From assembly GCA_005768755.1 (NCBI GenBank), contig VAFL01000013.1, positions 47,421 through 111,420 on the forward strand: a stretch of 64,000 nt of DNA, in the 5' to 3' direction. Shown here in pieces: positions 40,386 to 49,311 of this stretch. The stretch is from Paracoccus denitrificans. GTDB taxonomy: Bacteria > Pseudomonadota > Alphaproteobacteria > Rhodobacterales > Rhodobacteraceae. Each line of letters starts with the position of its first letter. The stretch's first letter is position 1. The notes beneath the pieces are model-generated. The model was given only the letters and a program-made list of their open reading frames with translations. It was not told where the DNA came from and did no database searches. A program made the translations under genes and the position numbers.

Positions 40386-42089
40386 ATGGAATATATCTAC
40401 CACATCGCGGTGCTGTTCTGCCTGTACGGGATCCTGACGATCTCGTTCAACCTGCTGGTCGGCTTCTCGGGCATGTTCGCCCTGTCGCATGCCGCTCTTT
40501 ACGCCATCGGTGCCTATACGACGGCCATCGTCACGACGAAGCTTGGCGTGCCCTTCCCCGTGGACATCATCGCCTCGGTGCTGATGGCGGCGGTGATCTC
40601 GGCTGTGATCGCGTTGCCTGCATTGCGGGTGACGGGGCACTATCTGGTGATCGTCTCATTGGCGCTGCAGATCATCGTCCTGCAGGTGATCCTGAACTGG
40701 AAGTCGCTGACCGGCGGCACAGACGGGATCTCGGGCGTGCCCAGCTACAACTTCTTCGGCTTCGGCATCACCACGCCGCTGCGCTTTCTGGTGGTTGCGG
40801 CCATCGGGCTGGCGCTGTGCTACTGGTTCACCCGCCGGCTGGTCCGGTCGCCGTTCGGCCGCGCGCTGCGCGCCATGCGCGAGAATGAATCCGCCGCGCA
40901 GGCCGTGGGGCTGAACATCCTGTACATGAAGCTTTCGACCTTTGCGATCTCGGCCGCGCTGGCGGCTGTCGCCGGGTCGCTCTTCGCGCGCTATTTCCGC
41001 TATGTCGGCGTGGACAGCTTCTCGATCAACGAGACGATCTATGTGCTCGCGATGGTCATTCTGGGCGGGCTGGCGAACCTGCGGGGCTCGCTTCTCGGGG
41101 CGGCAATCCTTGTGGCCCTGCCCGAGCTTCTGAAGTTCGTGCCGCTGCCGGTGGATATGGCCGACAAGATCCGGCTGATCGTCTACGGTCTGGTGCTGAT
41201 GGTCATCCTGATCGTGCGGCCGCAGGGCATCTTGCCCGAGCCACGCGGCAAGAAGGCCATGGTCGTCTCGGTCGAGGACGAGGGTGCCCCTTCGGACGCC
41301 GGCAAACTGCTGGAAGGCAGTGGCGGCGCCCGGGACGAGGTGGTGCTGGAAGGCAAGAACCTCAAGAAACAGTTCGGCGGCGTGACGGCGATCAAGGACT
41401 TCTCGATCGCGCTGAAACGGGGCCGGATCACCGGGCTTCTGGGGCCGAACGGTGCCGGCAAGACCACGGCCTTCAACCTGCTGACCGGCTTCCTGAAGCC
41501 GACCGACGGGGTGATCACGCTGAACGGCCGCAGTATTGCCGACCGCAAGCCGCATGAACTGGTGGGGGCGGGCGTGGCGCGGTCCTTCCAGGACCTGCGG
41601 CTCTTCACGAAGATGACCGTGATCGAGAATGTGATCGTCGCCCTGCCGGGACAAAGCGGACACAGCTGGCCTAGCCTGTTCCTGAAGCCGGGCAAGGTCC
41701 ATGCGCAGGAAAAGGCGAATGCCGCCCGCGCGATGGAAATCCTGCAGTTCGTCGAACTGGACGGAAAGGCGCATGAAACGGCGGCCGACCTGTCCTATGC
41801 CGAAGAGAAGCTTCTGGTCGTGGCGCGCCTTCTGGCCACCGGCGCCGAGGTGCTGCTGTTCGATGAACCCATGTCGGGGCTGGACCAGACGACGCTGCAG
41901 GACATCTTCCCGGTGATCCGGCGGCTGGCCGACCATGGCAAGGTCGTCTGCATCATCGAGCACAATCTGGATGTCATCAAGGAACTCTGCGACGAGGTCT
42001 ATTTCCTTGACGAAGGCCGCACCATGGCCGTCGGCACCGCCGATCAGGTGATGAACGACCCCGAACTGGCGGCGAGGTATTTCAAATGA
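40386..42089 (+). CDS. LivM-LivG fusion: ABC permease and ATPase in one polypeptide
   Basis: 567 aa. Residues 1 to about 290 are a LivM-type permease (TISFNLLVGFSGMFALSHAA; GLANLRGSLLGAAILVALPE). A linker (about 290-317) leads to a LivG-type ATPase with Walker A GLLGPNGAGKTTAFNLLTG, signature LSYAEEKLLVVARLLA and Walker B EVLLFDEPMSGLD. Such permease-ATPase fusions occur in this transporter family and fix a 1:1 ratio. The stop overlaps the LivF-type start by ATGA, so the second ATPase is translated together. Confidence 0.9.
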   Translation: MEYIYHIAVLFCLYGILTISFNLLVGFSGMFALSHAALYAIGAYTTAIVTTKLGVPFPVDIIASVLMAAVISAVIALPALRVTGHYLVIVSLALQIIVLQVILNWKSLTGGTDGISGVPSYNFFGFGITTPLRFLVVAAIGLALCYWFTRRLVRSPFGRALRAMRENESAAQAVGLNILYMKLSTFAISAALAAVAGSLFARYFRYVGVDSFSINETIYVLAMVILGGLANLRGSLLGAAILVALPELLKFVPLPVDMADKIRLIVYGLVLMVILIVRPQGILPEPRGKKAMVVSVEDEGAPSDAGKLLEGSGGARDEVVLEGKNLKKQFGGVTAIKDFSIALKRGRITGLLGPNGAGKTTAFNLLTGFLKPTDGVITLNGRSIADRKPHELVGAGVARSFQDLRLFTKMTVIENVIVALPGQSGHSWPSLFLKPGKVHAQEKANAARAMEILQFVELDGKAHETAADLSYAEEKLLVVARLLATGAEVLLFDEPMSGLDQTTLQDIFPVIRRLADHGKVVCIIEHNLDVIKELCDEVYFLDEGRTMAVGTADQVMNDPELAARYFK

Positions 42090-42796
42090 GCGACGAAATC
42101 CTTCAGGTCCGCGGGCTGGTTGCGGGCTACGGCAAGAAGAAGGCGGTCCACGGCATCGACCTGACCCTGCACAAGGGCGAGACGCTGCTGGTGCTTGGCC
42201 ACAACGGTGCGGGCAAGACGACGCTGATGCAGTCGATCTTTGGCCTGAACCCGCCCAAGGCCGGCAACGTGCTGTACGAGGGTCGCGACATCACCGGCCG
42301 CAATCCGGCGCATAACGTCTCGGACGGGATCGCCTTCGTGCCGCAGGGCCACGGCATCTTTGCCAGCCTGACGGTGCGCGACAATCTGGAGCTGGGCGCC
42401 TTTGTCGAGCATGACCGGGCGCGGGTCGCGCGGTATCTGGACGATGTCTTCTCGATGTTCCCCATCCTGAAGGAACGCGAGAACCAGATTGCCGGCACGT
42501 TCTCGGGCGGGCAGAAGCAGATGCTGGCCATCGGCATGGCGCTGATGCACGGGCCGCGGGTGCTGATCCTCGATGAGCCCTCCATCGGCCTTGCGCCGAA
42601 CCTTGTGGACCGGGTGATGAAATCGGTGGCCGAGATCAAGGCCCGCTTCGACGCGTCGATCATCATCGTCGAGCAGAACGTCAAATACTCCCTGCCTGTT
42701 GCCGACCGGGTCATTGTTCTCAAGACCGGAGGCGTGGTGTACGAGGGGGCACCGGAGCCGCTGATGGATCACAAGAAGCTGATCGAGTTCTTCTGA
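42086..42796 (+). CDS. Branched-chain-type ABC ATPase (LivF-like)
   Basis: 236 aa, the usual LivF length. Walker A VLGHNGAGKTTLMQSIFG, signature FSGGQKQMLAIGMAL, Walker B VLILDEPSIGLAP, switch His region IIIVEQNVKYSL. Dimerises with the ATPase half of the fusion protein to power uptake. Last gene of the importer operon; the IS21 remnant begins 100 bases later. Confidence 0.92.
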   Translation: MSDEILQVRGLVAGYGKKKAVHGIDLTLHKGETLLVLGHNGAGKTTLMQSIFGLNPPKAGNVLYEGRDITGRNPAHNVSDGIAFVPQGHGIFASLTVRDNLELGAFVEHDRARVARYLDDVFSMFPILKERENQIAGTFSGGQKQMLAIGMALMHGPRVLILDEPSIGLAPNLVDRVMKSVAEIKARFDASIIIVEQNVKYSLPVADRVIVLKTGGVVYEGAPEPLMDHKKLIEFF

Positions 42797-42895
42797 TCCG
42801 CGTTGTCGCGGCGGGCTTGAAAAAGTAATGCATCTGCGCAATATGTATTGCATTGATCCAGTTCGCCATGGGGGTCGGGATGCAAGAATCGACCG
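42797..42895. other. Short gap with inverted repeat before IS21 end
   Basis: CCGCG-TTGT-CGCGG directly after the livF-like stop may act as a weak terminator. AATGCA and TGCATT (about 42833-42857) form an inverted repeat with AT-rich centre that resembles a promoter-operator cut off by the insertion sequence. Confidence 0.3.
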
Positions 42896-42952
42896 TGTCA
42901 ACGGCGGAGCAAAAACCGGCCACGGGGCGGCGCAAAAGCAGGCCACTTTCTT

Positions 42953-43005
42953 GCGCGCTTGAGCCCGCCGGGAGGGCGTAGCCCGAGCGGCGGGCTCAAG
43001 CGCGC
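42953..43005. repeat. Large perfect hairpin in IS21 end
   Basis: 18-base perfect arms (42953-42970 and 42988-43005) around a 17-base loop, followed on the plus strand by a T6 run at 43013-43018. It could terminate transcription entering from the importer operon side and from istB. Confidence 0.6.
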
Positions 43006-43016
43006 GTCGCGGTTTT

Positions 43017-43310
43017 TTACGGGGTCTGGCCGGCGTTTCGGGCCCGGCTTTGCGCGAGCCTGTAGCTCTCGCCATTCATCTCGAGGATGTTGACGTGGTG
43101 GGTCAGGCGGTCGAGCAGAGCGCCGGTCAGTCGCTCGGTTCCGAAGGTCTCGGTCCATTCGTCGAACGGCAGGTTGCTGGTGATGAGCGTAGCGCCCCGC
43201 TCGTAGCGTTGCGAGATCATCTCGAAGAGTAGCTCGGCGCCGGTCTTTGACAGGGGCACGAAGCCCAGCTCATCGATGATGAGCAGTTTGACGGAGGCCA
43301 GCTGCTTCTC
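43017..43310 (-). pseudogene. istB: IstB (IS21 helper ATPase) C-terminal fragment
   Basis: 98 codons: VKLLIIDELGFVPLSKTGAE (Walker B and following), LITSNLPFDEWTETFGTERL, LLDRLTHHVNILEMNGESYR. IstB is the AAA+ helper of the IstA transposase; the N-terminal part with Walker A is missing. Confidence 0.85.
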
Positions 43311-43362
43311 ACCTAAACCTGTTAACCAAACTTACGGCAACCTTCATGGAGCACGTTGGAAA

Positions 43363-43806
43363 ATGATTGATTTCAGCGAATTCATCCTGCGCGTCCTCTT
43401 CGCGGGAGGGGGCGGCCTGGTCGTCGGGCTGGACCGTGAGATCAAGGGAAAACCACTCGGGGCCGGGACCTACGTGCTTGTCGCGATCGGCTCGGCCGCG
43501 CTGATGGTCGTCACGCTGAGCTTCGCGCTGAGCGGATTGGCGGAGGATGAGGCCATGACCGTCGATCCGACCCGCCTCATACAGGGTATCGTGGGCGGTA
43601 TCGGTTTCCTTGATGCCGGCGCGATCATGTCGCCGGGCGATAACGGTCGCCTCAAGGGCATCCGCAGCGTAGCCGCCATCTGGGCTGTGGGCTCGATCGG
43701 AATTGCCTGCGGTCTCGGCTATCTTAAAGAAGCGGCTTTCATCTCGGCGTTGATTTTCGTGGTTCTCAACATCTTCGATTGGCTGCATATTCGAGGTCAG
43801 GAATAG
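43363..43806 (+). CDS. MgtC/SapB-family inner-membrane protein
   Basis: 147 aa from the ATG at 43363. Four hydrophobic segments and family signatures: GLVVGLDREIKGKPLGAGTY (conserved Arg-Glu after the first loop), ALMVVTLSFAL, DPTRLIQGIVGGIGFLDAGA (usual GFLGAGAI; here Asp replaces Gly). MgtC-like proteins help survival under low Mg, acid or phosphate stress, partly by affecting the F-type ATPase. A diverged paralogue, truncated and fused to a catalase tail, is encoded at 56311. Its promoter side may have been altered by the IS21 junction 50 bases upstream. Confidence 0.85.
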   Translation: MIDFSEFILRVLFAGGGGLVVGLDREIKGKPLGAGTYVLVAIGSAALMVVTLSFALSGLAEDEAMTVDPTRLIQGIVGGIGFLDAGAIMSPGDNGRLKGIRSVAAIWAVGSIGIACGLGYLKEAAFISALIFVVLNIFDWLHIRGQE

Positions 43807-43816
43807 GAGCTCTGTC

Positions 43817-44554
43817 GTGCCCGAAGCATCCAGTTGCCTGGTTACCAAACTTTCTCACTACATGCCGCTGTCCAATCTGGACAAAGAGCGGCTTGCGAGG
43901 CTGGAAAAGTCCGAGCGCACTTTCCCTGCGGGACAGGAGATATATCAGGGGGGTGACGAGAATAGGAACCTCTATGTGGTCAAGCACGGCTGGGCTTTCA
44001 GCTATACGGATCTGCCCGATGGTCGGCGCCAAATCGTCAAGATTCATCATCCGGGTGATATCATAGGGTTTCCGGATGTCGCTCTGAAACACGCGACGAC
44101 AACCCTGCGCACGGTGGAGAACGTGTGCCTGTGCCCGTTCCCGAAATCCTCTCTCGACGAAATTCTGAGGAAATCGCCACGGCTTTCCGCGTTGCTCATC
44201 TCGATCGCGCTGAGAGACCATGTGGTGCTGATCGACGTGCTGCGCGCCATGGGCCGGATGAGTGCGCAAGAACGGATCAGCTACATGCTGCTCGACCTGC
44301 TGGCGCGCCTGCGGATCACCAACCGCAGAATGACCGATACCTTTCGCCTGCCAATGACCCAGAGCCAGATCGCAGACTATCTGGGGCTGACCAACGTCTA
44401 TATCAGCAAGACTTTCCTCCGCCTTGAGCGCGAAGGTTTCATCCAGCGCGATCAGGATCAGGTTCGCATCCTGAAAGAGAGCGAGATGATCGAGCTTACC
44501 GATTTCCATGATCGCTATGCCGAGATGGACACATCCTGGTTTCCACAGGACTGA
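43817..44554 (+). CDS. Crp/Fnr-family transcriptional regulator
   Basis: 245 aa, GTG start with TAGGAG 7-12 bases upstream. N-terminal cyclic-nucleotide-like beta barrel (FPAGQEIYQGGDENRNLYVV; GRRQIVKIHHPGDIIGFPDV). C-terminal HTH with MTQSQIADYLGLTNVYISKT and LRLEREGFIQRDQDQVRIL. The FNR-type iron-sulfur cysteine cluster is absent, so it resembles the FixK/NnrR/Dnr side or a stress branch. It follows mgtC by 10 bases and precedes the stress-promoter-driven glycoconjugate operon. Confidence 0.88.
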   Translation: MPEASSCLVTKLSHYMPLSNLDKERLARLEKSERTFPAGQEIYQGGDENRNLYVVKHGWAFSYTDLPDGRRQIVKIHHPGDIIGFPDVALKHATTTLRTVENVCLCPFPKSSLDEILRKSPRLSALLISIALRDHVVLIDVLRAMGRMSAQERISYMLLDLLARLRITNRRMTDTFRLPMTQSQIADYLGLTNVYISKTFLRLEREGFIQRDQDQVRILKESEMIELTDFHDRYAEMDTSWFPQD

Positions 44555-44748
44555 TCAGACGGCCTTTCAATCCAGTTGAAAGCCGGACCTCGTCTTCTCA
44601 GGCAGGCTTGTCCTGCGTCTGAGCGTGTAATGCGCCTGCACGTGGGAACTTAAAAGCACCAGAAGCGTTGCCGTGGAGGCTTCTAATAATCCTGTAAGCC
44701 ACTGATTTCTGGCATCTAATATCTCTATTTAACGCCCGGGGGTGAACG
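44555..44748 (+). promoter_or_regulatory. Leader of glycoconjugate operon with EcfG-type promoter
   Basis: GGAAC at 44645-44649, a 16-base spacer and CGTT at 44666-44669 exactly match the alphaproteobacterial EcfG (general stress) promoter consensus. The expected start near 44676 leaves a leader of about 70 nt to the GTG at 44749. No other gene is visible in this gap. Confidence 0.75.
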
Positions 44749-46212
44749 GTGGAGCTACGGCTTTTCATAGCTTTGAGCGTGCTTGTCCTTGCGGCAGCGA
44801 TTCCCGTAATCGGCGCCGCGATCTGCGGTGCCACCATTGCAGTTCAGGTCGCCCTCCTGGCGCTTCGGCCATTAGGCGCCTGTCTGTCCGTTCATCCCTC
44901 TCCTGTGCCGCGGGATCCTGCCACTCCCTGGTTTTCGGTTCACATCGCCACCCATTGCGAACCGCCCCGCATGGTTATCGCCACGCTGCGCGCCCTGCTG
45001 GATCAGCAGTGGCCGACAGAAGGTTACGAAATCATCGTGATGGACAACAACACAGCCAATCCCGCGCTTTGGAAGCCCGTAGAACGGTTCTGTGCCACCC
45101 ATTCCGACCGAATCAGGTTCCTGCACCGAACCGGCGTGAAGGGTGCCAAGGCCGGGGCGCTCAACATTGCGCTTGCGCATACTGACACGCGCACCACCCA
45201 TATCGTGACCGTGGATGCCGACTACGTTGTCGCGCCCGATTTCCTGGGGCGCGCTGCCGTCGTCCTGCAGCGGACTGGCGCAGATTACGTCCAGTTTCCT
45301 CAATCCTACATGGGCACCGCTCTCGTAGCGCCGGGCGTGGATGCCGAGCTTGAGGAATATTTCCGTACCAACGCCGCCAGTGCCGACGACGCCGAGGCTG
45401 TGCTTTTGACCGGCACGCTTTGCGTGATCTCGCGTGCGGCCCTTGTTGCCGCGGGCGGATGGTCAGGCGCGGCCACAACAGAGGATGCGGAACTGGGCGT
45501 GCGGCTTTGCAATGCTGGCTTCTCGGGCCGCTTCATCAATCAGGTGGTCGGCAAGGGCCTGCTGCCGCTGTCGCTGTGCGACCTTGAAAAACAGCGTTAT
45601 CGCTGGTGCAGTGGCAATGTTCAGACGCTGATGCGCCATGCCGCTATCGTCTTCGGCCTTGCCGGTTCGCTTACGCTGGCCAAGCGGATCGCGATCTTGT
45701 CCCAGCTGACCGCATGGGTCAACCTGGCGTTGGTACCGTCCCTACTCCTGATGGCGTGGCTGCTGACCGGACAGGATCACACGGCTCCCGCGACGCTGGC
45801 AGGCGTTGCCATCGTCCTGAGCCTTTGTGACATCATCATCCGCGTTTTAGCGCGGGGCTGGCGGGACCGGTTGGCTCCGGGGATCGCGTTACGCGCCCTT
45901 GCCTGCCGCATTGCCTTGGCCCCACAATCGGCGAAGGCGACGTTTGATGCACTGACCGGCTGTCGGCTGAAATTCATCGTGACTGACAAGACCGGCAGCA
46001 GAACCCCTGCTGTGAGCGCGCTGTCTCCCTGCACACTGCTGATCTTCATCATCGGCGTTCTGTTGCTTGCTATCGCGCAACCGCCGGATCCGATCGTCCT
46101 TACCGCGCTTACGGCACTGATGCTGCCGCTTCCGGCAGCAGTTCTCACCGGCAACAGCTTGCGCGCTTATCGCGACGCTGTGAAGGCGCAAACACAAGAG
46201 GCTATGGTATGA
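44749..46212 (+). CDS. Membrane glycosyltransferase family 2 (processive, cellulose/chitin-synthase-like)
   Basis: 487 aa, GTG start behind CGGGGGTG. N-terminal membrane segment (residues about 4-40), a GT-A catalytic domain, and three or four C-terminal membrane segments. Catalytic motifs: VTVDADYV (DxD, Asp156/158), TTEDAELGVRLCNAG (TED, 244-246) and QRYRW (282-286), the product-binding motif of processive beta-glycan synthases such as BcsA, HasA and NodC. It probably polymerises or extends a sugar chain across the membrane. The gene starts a run of seven genes that all overlap by about 4 bases. Confidence 0.87.
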   Translation: MELRLFIALSVLVLAAAIPVIGAAICGATIAVQVALLALRPLGACLSVHPSPVPRDPATPWFSVHIATHCEPPRMVIATLRALLDQQWPTEGYEIIVMDNNTANPALWKPVERFCATHSDRIRFLHRTGVKGAKAGALNIALAHTDTRTTHIVTVDADYVVAPDFLGRAAVVLQRTGADYVQFPQSYMGTALVAPGVDAELEEYFRTNAASADDAEAVLLTGTLCVISRAALVAAGGWSGAATTEDAELGVRLCNAGFSGRFINQVVGKGLLPLSLCDLEKQRYRWCSGNVQTLMRHAAIVFGLAGSLTLAKRIAILSQLTAWVNLALVPSLLLMAWLLTGQDHTAPATLAGVAIVLSLCDIIIRVLARGWRDRLAPGIALRALACRIALAPQSAKATFDALTGCRLKFIVTDKTGSRTPAVSALSPCTLLIFIIGVLLLAIAQPPDPIVLTALTALMLPLPAAVLTGNSLRAYRDAVKAQTQEAMV

Positions 46213-47174
46213 AATCCAATCCGCTCGCCCCACTCGTCGACATCATAATTCCCACCTACAACCGCGCGCATCTGATCGACAGCGCCATCCGCGCCGCGCT
46301 GGATCAAAGCTGGTGGAACATCCGTGTAACGGTGATTGACGATGCCAGCACGGATGTCACCGCGGAGGCGGTGGCGCCCTACCTTGAGCATCAGAAGTTC
46401 AACTACGTCCGGCTCGCGCGAAACGTCGGCACGGCACAAGCCAAGAACGTAGGCCTTTTGTTGACCGACGGCGATGCGGTCACCTTCCACGATTCAGATG
46501 ACATCCCGCATCGCGACAAGGTGCTGCACCAGGTTCGCGTGCTGACCGCGCAGGACGTGCGCGCCAACGAATGCCTGAACTGGCGTCTTTCGGGCAAGCA
46601 GGGTGGCCAAAAGCTGGAGGTGAGTGCCGTCCTGACCCATCATGAACTGATCCTGCCAGACGGTCGGCGGGTTGAGATCCGGCGCGACCTGTCGCTGCTC
46701 GATGATGTGTTCCCGAACCTCCAGATGGGTTCGCAGGTCCCAGGCGAATGGACGCATATCAATTCGGGCCTCTTTCGCACCGACGTGTTCCGGCGCCTTG
46801 GCGGTTTCGCGGATTGCATCGAGGAGGACCGCGAGTTTCGCAACCGATTGATTCTCGAAGGTGAGGTCATCTGGATTGTGCCGGAACTGCTCCTGACGAA
46901 GATCGAGACGCCCGACAGCCTGACACAGTCTGCGGCATCCGATTATGACAGCGCGCGCCGCCGGATGGACCGGGCAAATGTCTGGACAAAGGTCGAGGCA
47001 TGGCGGGCCGGCAGAAGGGTCAACCCCGTGCCGGTGGATATCCCTAACCTTGAGATTGCGCAGATCAGTCGCCTCGCTTGCCTAAACCTCCGCGACATCC
47101 CGATGACAGAGGCGACGGCAGCGTGGGTTACAAACATTTTCTCCGGTCCTGCGGAACAGGTGGCAATGCAATGA
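46209..47174 (+). CDS. Glycosyltransferase family 2 (soluble)
   Basis: 321 aa. PLVDIIIPTYNRAHLIDSAI at the N-terminus, WWNIRVTVIDDASTDVTAEA and GDAVTFHDSDDIPHRDKVLH (DSDD, the metal/nucleotide-sugar DxD). ATGA overlap with the previous gene. It would add one sugar to the growing glycoconjugate. No membrane helix is visible. Confidence 0.87.
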   Translation: MKSNPLAPLVDIIIPTYNRAHLIDSAIRAALDQSWWNIRVTVIDDASTDVTAEAVAPYLEHQKFNYVRLARNVGTAQAKNVGLLLTDGDAVTFHDSDDIPHRDKVLHQVRVLTAQDVRANECLNWRLSGKQGGQKLEVSAVLTHHELILPDGRRVEIRRDLSLLDDVFPNLQMGSQVPGEWTHINSGLFRTDVFRRLGGFADCIEEDREFRNRLILEGEVIWIVPELLLTKIETPDSLTQSAASDYDSARRRMDRANVWTKVEAWRAGRRVNPVPVDIPNLEIAQISRLACLNLRDIPMTEATAAWVTNIFSGPAEQVAMQ

Positions 47175-48223
47175 AATCGATCCGGCATGAAACCGCGCCA
47201 GCGCGGATTGCCATCGTCGACCCGTGCAGCGCGGCTGGCTACGATTTGCCAGATATCGACACCGGCGGGCTCGGCGGCACCGAGGCCACGGTGCTGCGCG
47301 TTGCCAGCGGTTTGCACACCCGGTTCGACATCACCCATTTCCAGAGCGGTCGCACCAAAATGCAGCTTTCGCACGCCGGTCTGCTCTGCCCGCTGTCCGA
47401 TCTGGACGCGACCGGCAGCTTCGAGACCATGATTGTGATCAACCGCTGGAAAGTCGCGCTGAAGCTGCGCAAGCGATATCCCGAAACAGCCATCTTCCTG
47501 TGGCTGCATGTCTATCCGGGTCGCCACAACCGCAAGATGGGCGCGGCCCTGAAAGAGGCGGGTATTCTCGTCATCTGCGTATCGCACACCCATGCCTGCC
47601 AGTTGCAGGCGTTTCTGGGCGACGAAGCCACACCGCCGCTCGACGTGATCTACAACCCGCTAGACAACGATCTGCGGCCTGACGCGACGCCGCGCGACCC
47701 CAACCGGCTGCTTTTTGCCAGCTCTCCGCATAAAGGGCTGGCGCAGGTCTTCGCGCAATTTGCGGCGCTGCGTAAACACCGTCCGAAGCTAACTCTCGCG
47801 GTGGCCGATCCGGGCTATCTACGATGGGAGACCGGCCCGGTGCCGGAGGGTGTCGTCTTCCTCGGCGCGCTACCCCACCCGGAGCTGGTCCGCCACATGC
47901 GCCGCGCCTCGTGCTTGTTCTATCCCCAAACCGCTTTTGCCGAGACCTTCGGCTTGGTGCTGGCCGAGGCGAATGCGGTCGGAACCCCGGTCCTCGTGCA
48001 TCGGGGTCTCGGAGCCAATGAGGAGATCGTCTCGGATGCGCGGCAATGGGTGAATGGCGACGACCCGAGCGAGATTTTACAGCGCATTGACGCATGGCGT
48101 CAGTCGCCGCCGGAGGTAAGAGGTAATCCGGCTTTCCGCCTTAGCGAAGTTGCCCGGCAGTGGGCGCGGCTTCTGCGGTCTGGGGCAGCCGTTCAGGGCA
48201 AGGCTCGTGAGGTGCAGCCATGA
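47171..48223 (+). CDS. Glycosyltransferase family 4-like
   Basis: 350 aa; the ATG at 47171 overlaps the previous stop (ATGA), so the upstream frame is ignored. N-terminal acceptor half has DTGGLGGTEATVLRVASGLH. The C-terminal half has RDPNRLLFASSPHKGLAQVF and the donor-binding E-x7-E region FAETFGLVLAEANAVGTPVL. GT-B enzymes of this group use UDP- or GDP-sugars with retention of configuration. Third of the operon. Confidence 0.87.
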   Translation: MKSIRHETAPARIAIVDPCSAAGYDLPDIDTGGLGGTEATVLRVASGLHTRFDITHFQSGRTKMQLSHAGLLCPLSDLDATGSFETMIVINRWKVALKLRKRYPETAIFLWLHVYPGRHNRKMGAALKEAGILVICVSHTHACQLQAFLGDEATPPLDVIYNPLDNDLRPDATPRDPNRLLFASSPHKGLAQVFAQFAALRKHRPKLTLAVADPGYLRWETGPVPEGVVFLGALPHPELVRHMRRASCLFYPQTAFAETFGLVLAEANAVGTPVLVHRGLGANEEIVSDARQWVNGDDPSEILQRIDAWRQSPPEVRGNPAFRLSEVARQWARLLRSGAAVQGKAREVQP

Positions 48224-49311
48224 AAACGGGCCCCTTCGCATCTTGGCAAATACCGAATTTGAATGGTCCATCCCTGCCCCCGCACGTGACGGATGGTCTG
48301 CGGGCCGCAGCTGACGCCGAGGAGTGCGGCGAGCGCCCTGTTTCCCGTTCGATCGCGCTGCTGAGTAATGCCGGCCTGCTCGGCGATGACGGCAGCGCCG
48401 ACCCTATCTGCACCGCGCGGGCGCTGATGCAGGTCGGAGCTGCGAACCTCAGTGTTGGCCGGCTCTGGGAGGGGCATGTGAATGCACTTCGGCTGATCCA
48501 TCTTTACGGGTCAGCCGCATTGAAGCTCAATGTGGACGCCCTGATCGCCGAGGGCGCCGTGCTCGGCGTTTGGGGTGCGGACGGGCCTGTGCCCGTCACA
48601 CTAGACGCCAGCGGCACGCGGCTGCAGGGGGCCAAGCGTTTTACCTCAGGCCTTGGCACGGTCAGCCATGCGCTCGTGAGCGTGGGCTGCGATGTCGGCG
48701 TTCGGCTGGCACTGGTCGATGTGCGTGACCCCGACCGTGCCGACACCTCTTGCTGGAACATGCAAGGAATGCGGGCGTCAGCCTCGGGCAATTTCGATTT
48801 TTCCGGGCTGAAAGTGCAGGACTGGATCGGCGGCCCAGACGATTACCTGAAGGAGCCGAATTTTGTGGGCGGTGTCTGGCGAATTGCTGCGTTGCAGGCG
48901 GGGGCAGCCATCGGTTTGCTGGACCAGGCCGCGACCGATCTGCGCGCCATGGACCGGATGCAGACCGAGGCGCAGCAGGCGCGCCTGATGACCGTGTTGA
49001 CCCGGGCTTGGGCCGGCGCCGCGCTGGCAGAACGTGCCGCGCAGGCCTCGGTTGATTGCTCTCTCGAGGCTGAGCAGATTGTCGCCACCTCCATCGCGGC
49101 GCGGCTCTTTACTGAAGAGGTTGGGCTTGATGCCATCCGCGCGAGCGAGCAGTCAATCGGGCTGCGCCATTTCGAGTCCGGTGCCGAAACTGGACGCATG
49201 GCCCGCGACCTTGCGGTCTATATGCGTCAGGCCGCGCGCGACGCCTTTCTGCAACGGACAGCCCGGCAGGCGTTGGGGCAGGACGATCGGGCATGGGGGG
49301 TCTTCGGATGA
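48220..49311 (+). CDS. Acyl-CoA dehydrogenase-like flavoprotein in glycoconjugate operon
   Basis: 363 aa, ATGA overlap on both sides. Acyl-CoA dehydrogenase fold is recognisable from ANLSVGRLWEGHVNALRLIH, LQGAKRFTSGLGTVSHALVS and the C-terminal helical domain (GLDAIRASEQSIGLRHFESG), but the canonical FAD loops and the catalytic Glu context of beta-oxidation enzymes are weak. Its permanent coupling to glycosyltransferase, deacetylase and methyltransferase genes argues against a fatty-acid role. Desaturation or N-hydroxylation-like chemistry on an acyl or amino sugar is possible. Function unknown. Confidence 0.7.
   Translation: MKTGPFASWQIPNLNGPSLPPHVTDGLRAAADAEECGERPVSRSIALLSNAGLLGDDGSADPICTARALMQVGAANLSVGRLWEGHVNALRLIHLYGSAALKLNVDALIAEGAVLGVWGADGPVPVTLDASGTRLQGAKRFTSGLGTVSHALVSVGCDVGVRLALVDVRDPDRADTSCWNMQGMRASASGNFDFSGLKVQDWIGGPDDYLKEPNFVGGVWRIAALQAGAAIGLLDQAATDLRAMDRMQTEAQQARLMTVLTRAWAGAALAERAAQASVDCSLEAEQIVATSIAARLFTEEVGLDAIRASEQSIGLRHFESGAETGRMARDLAVYMRQAARDAFLQRTARQALGQDDRAWGVFG

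Larger units (their letters stand above)
42896..43310 (-). mobile_element. IS21-family remnant (one end plus istB 3' part)
   Basis: Begins with TGTCAACGGCGGAGCAAAAA, which resembles IS21-family outer ends in Rhodobacteraceae. It runs through a large hairpin into the 3' part of istB and stops abruptly near 43310 beside the mgtC leader. istA, the rest of istB and the other end are missing, so it cannot move. Confidence 0.75.
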
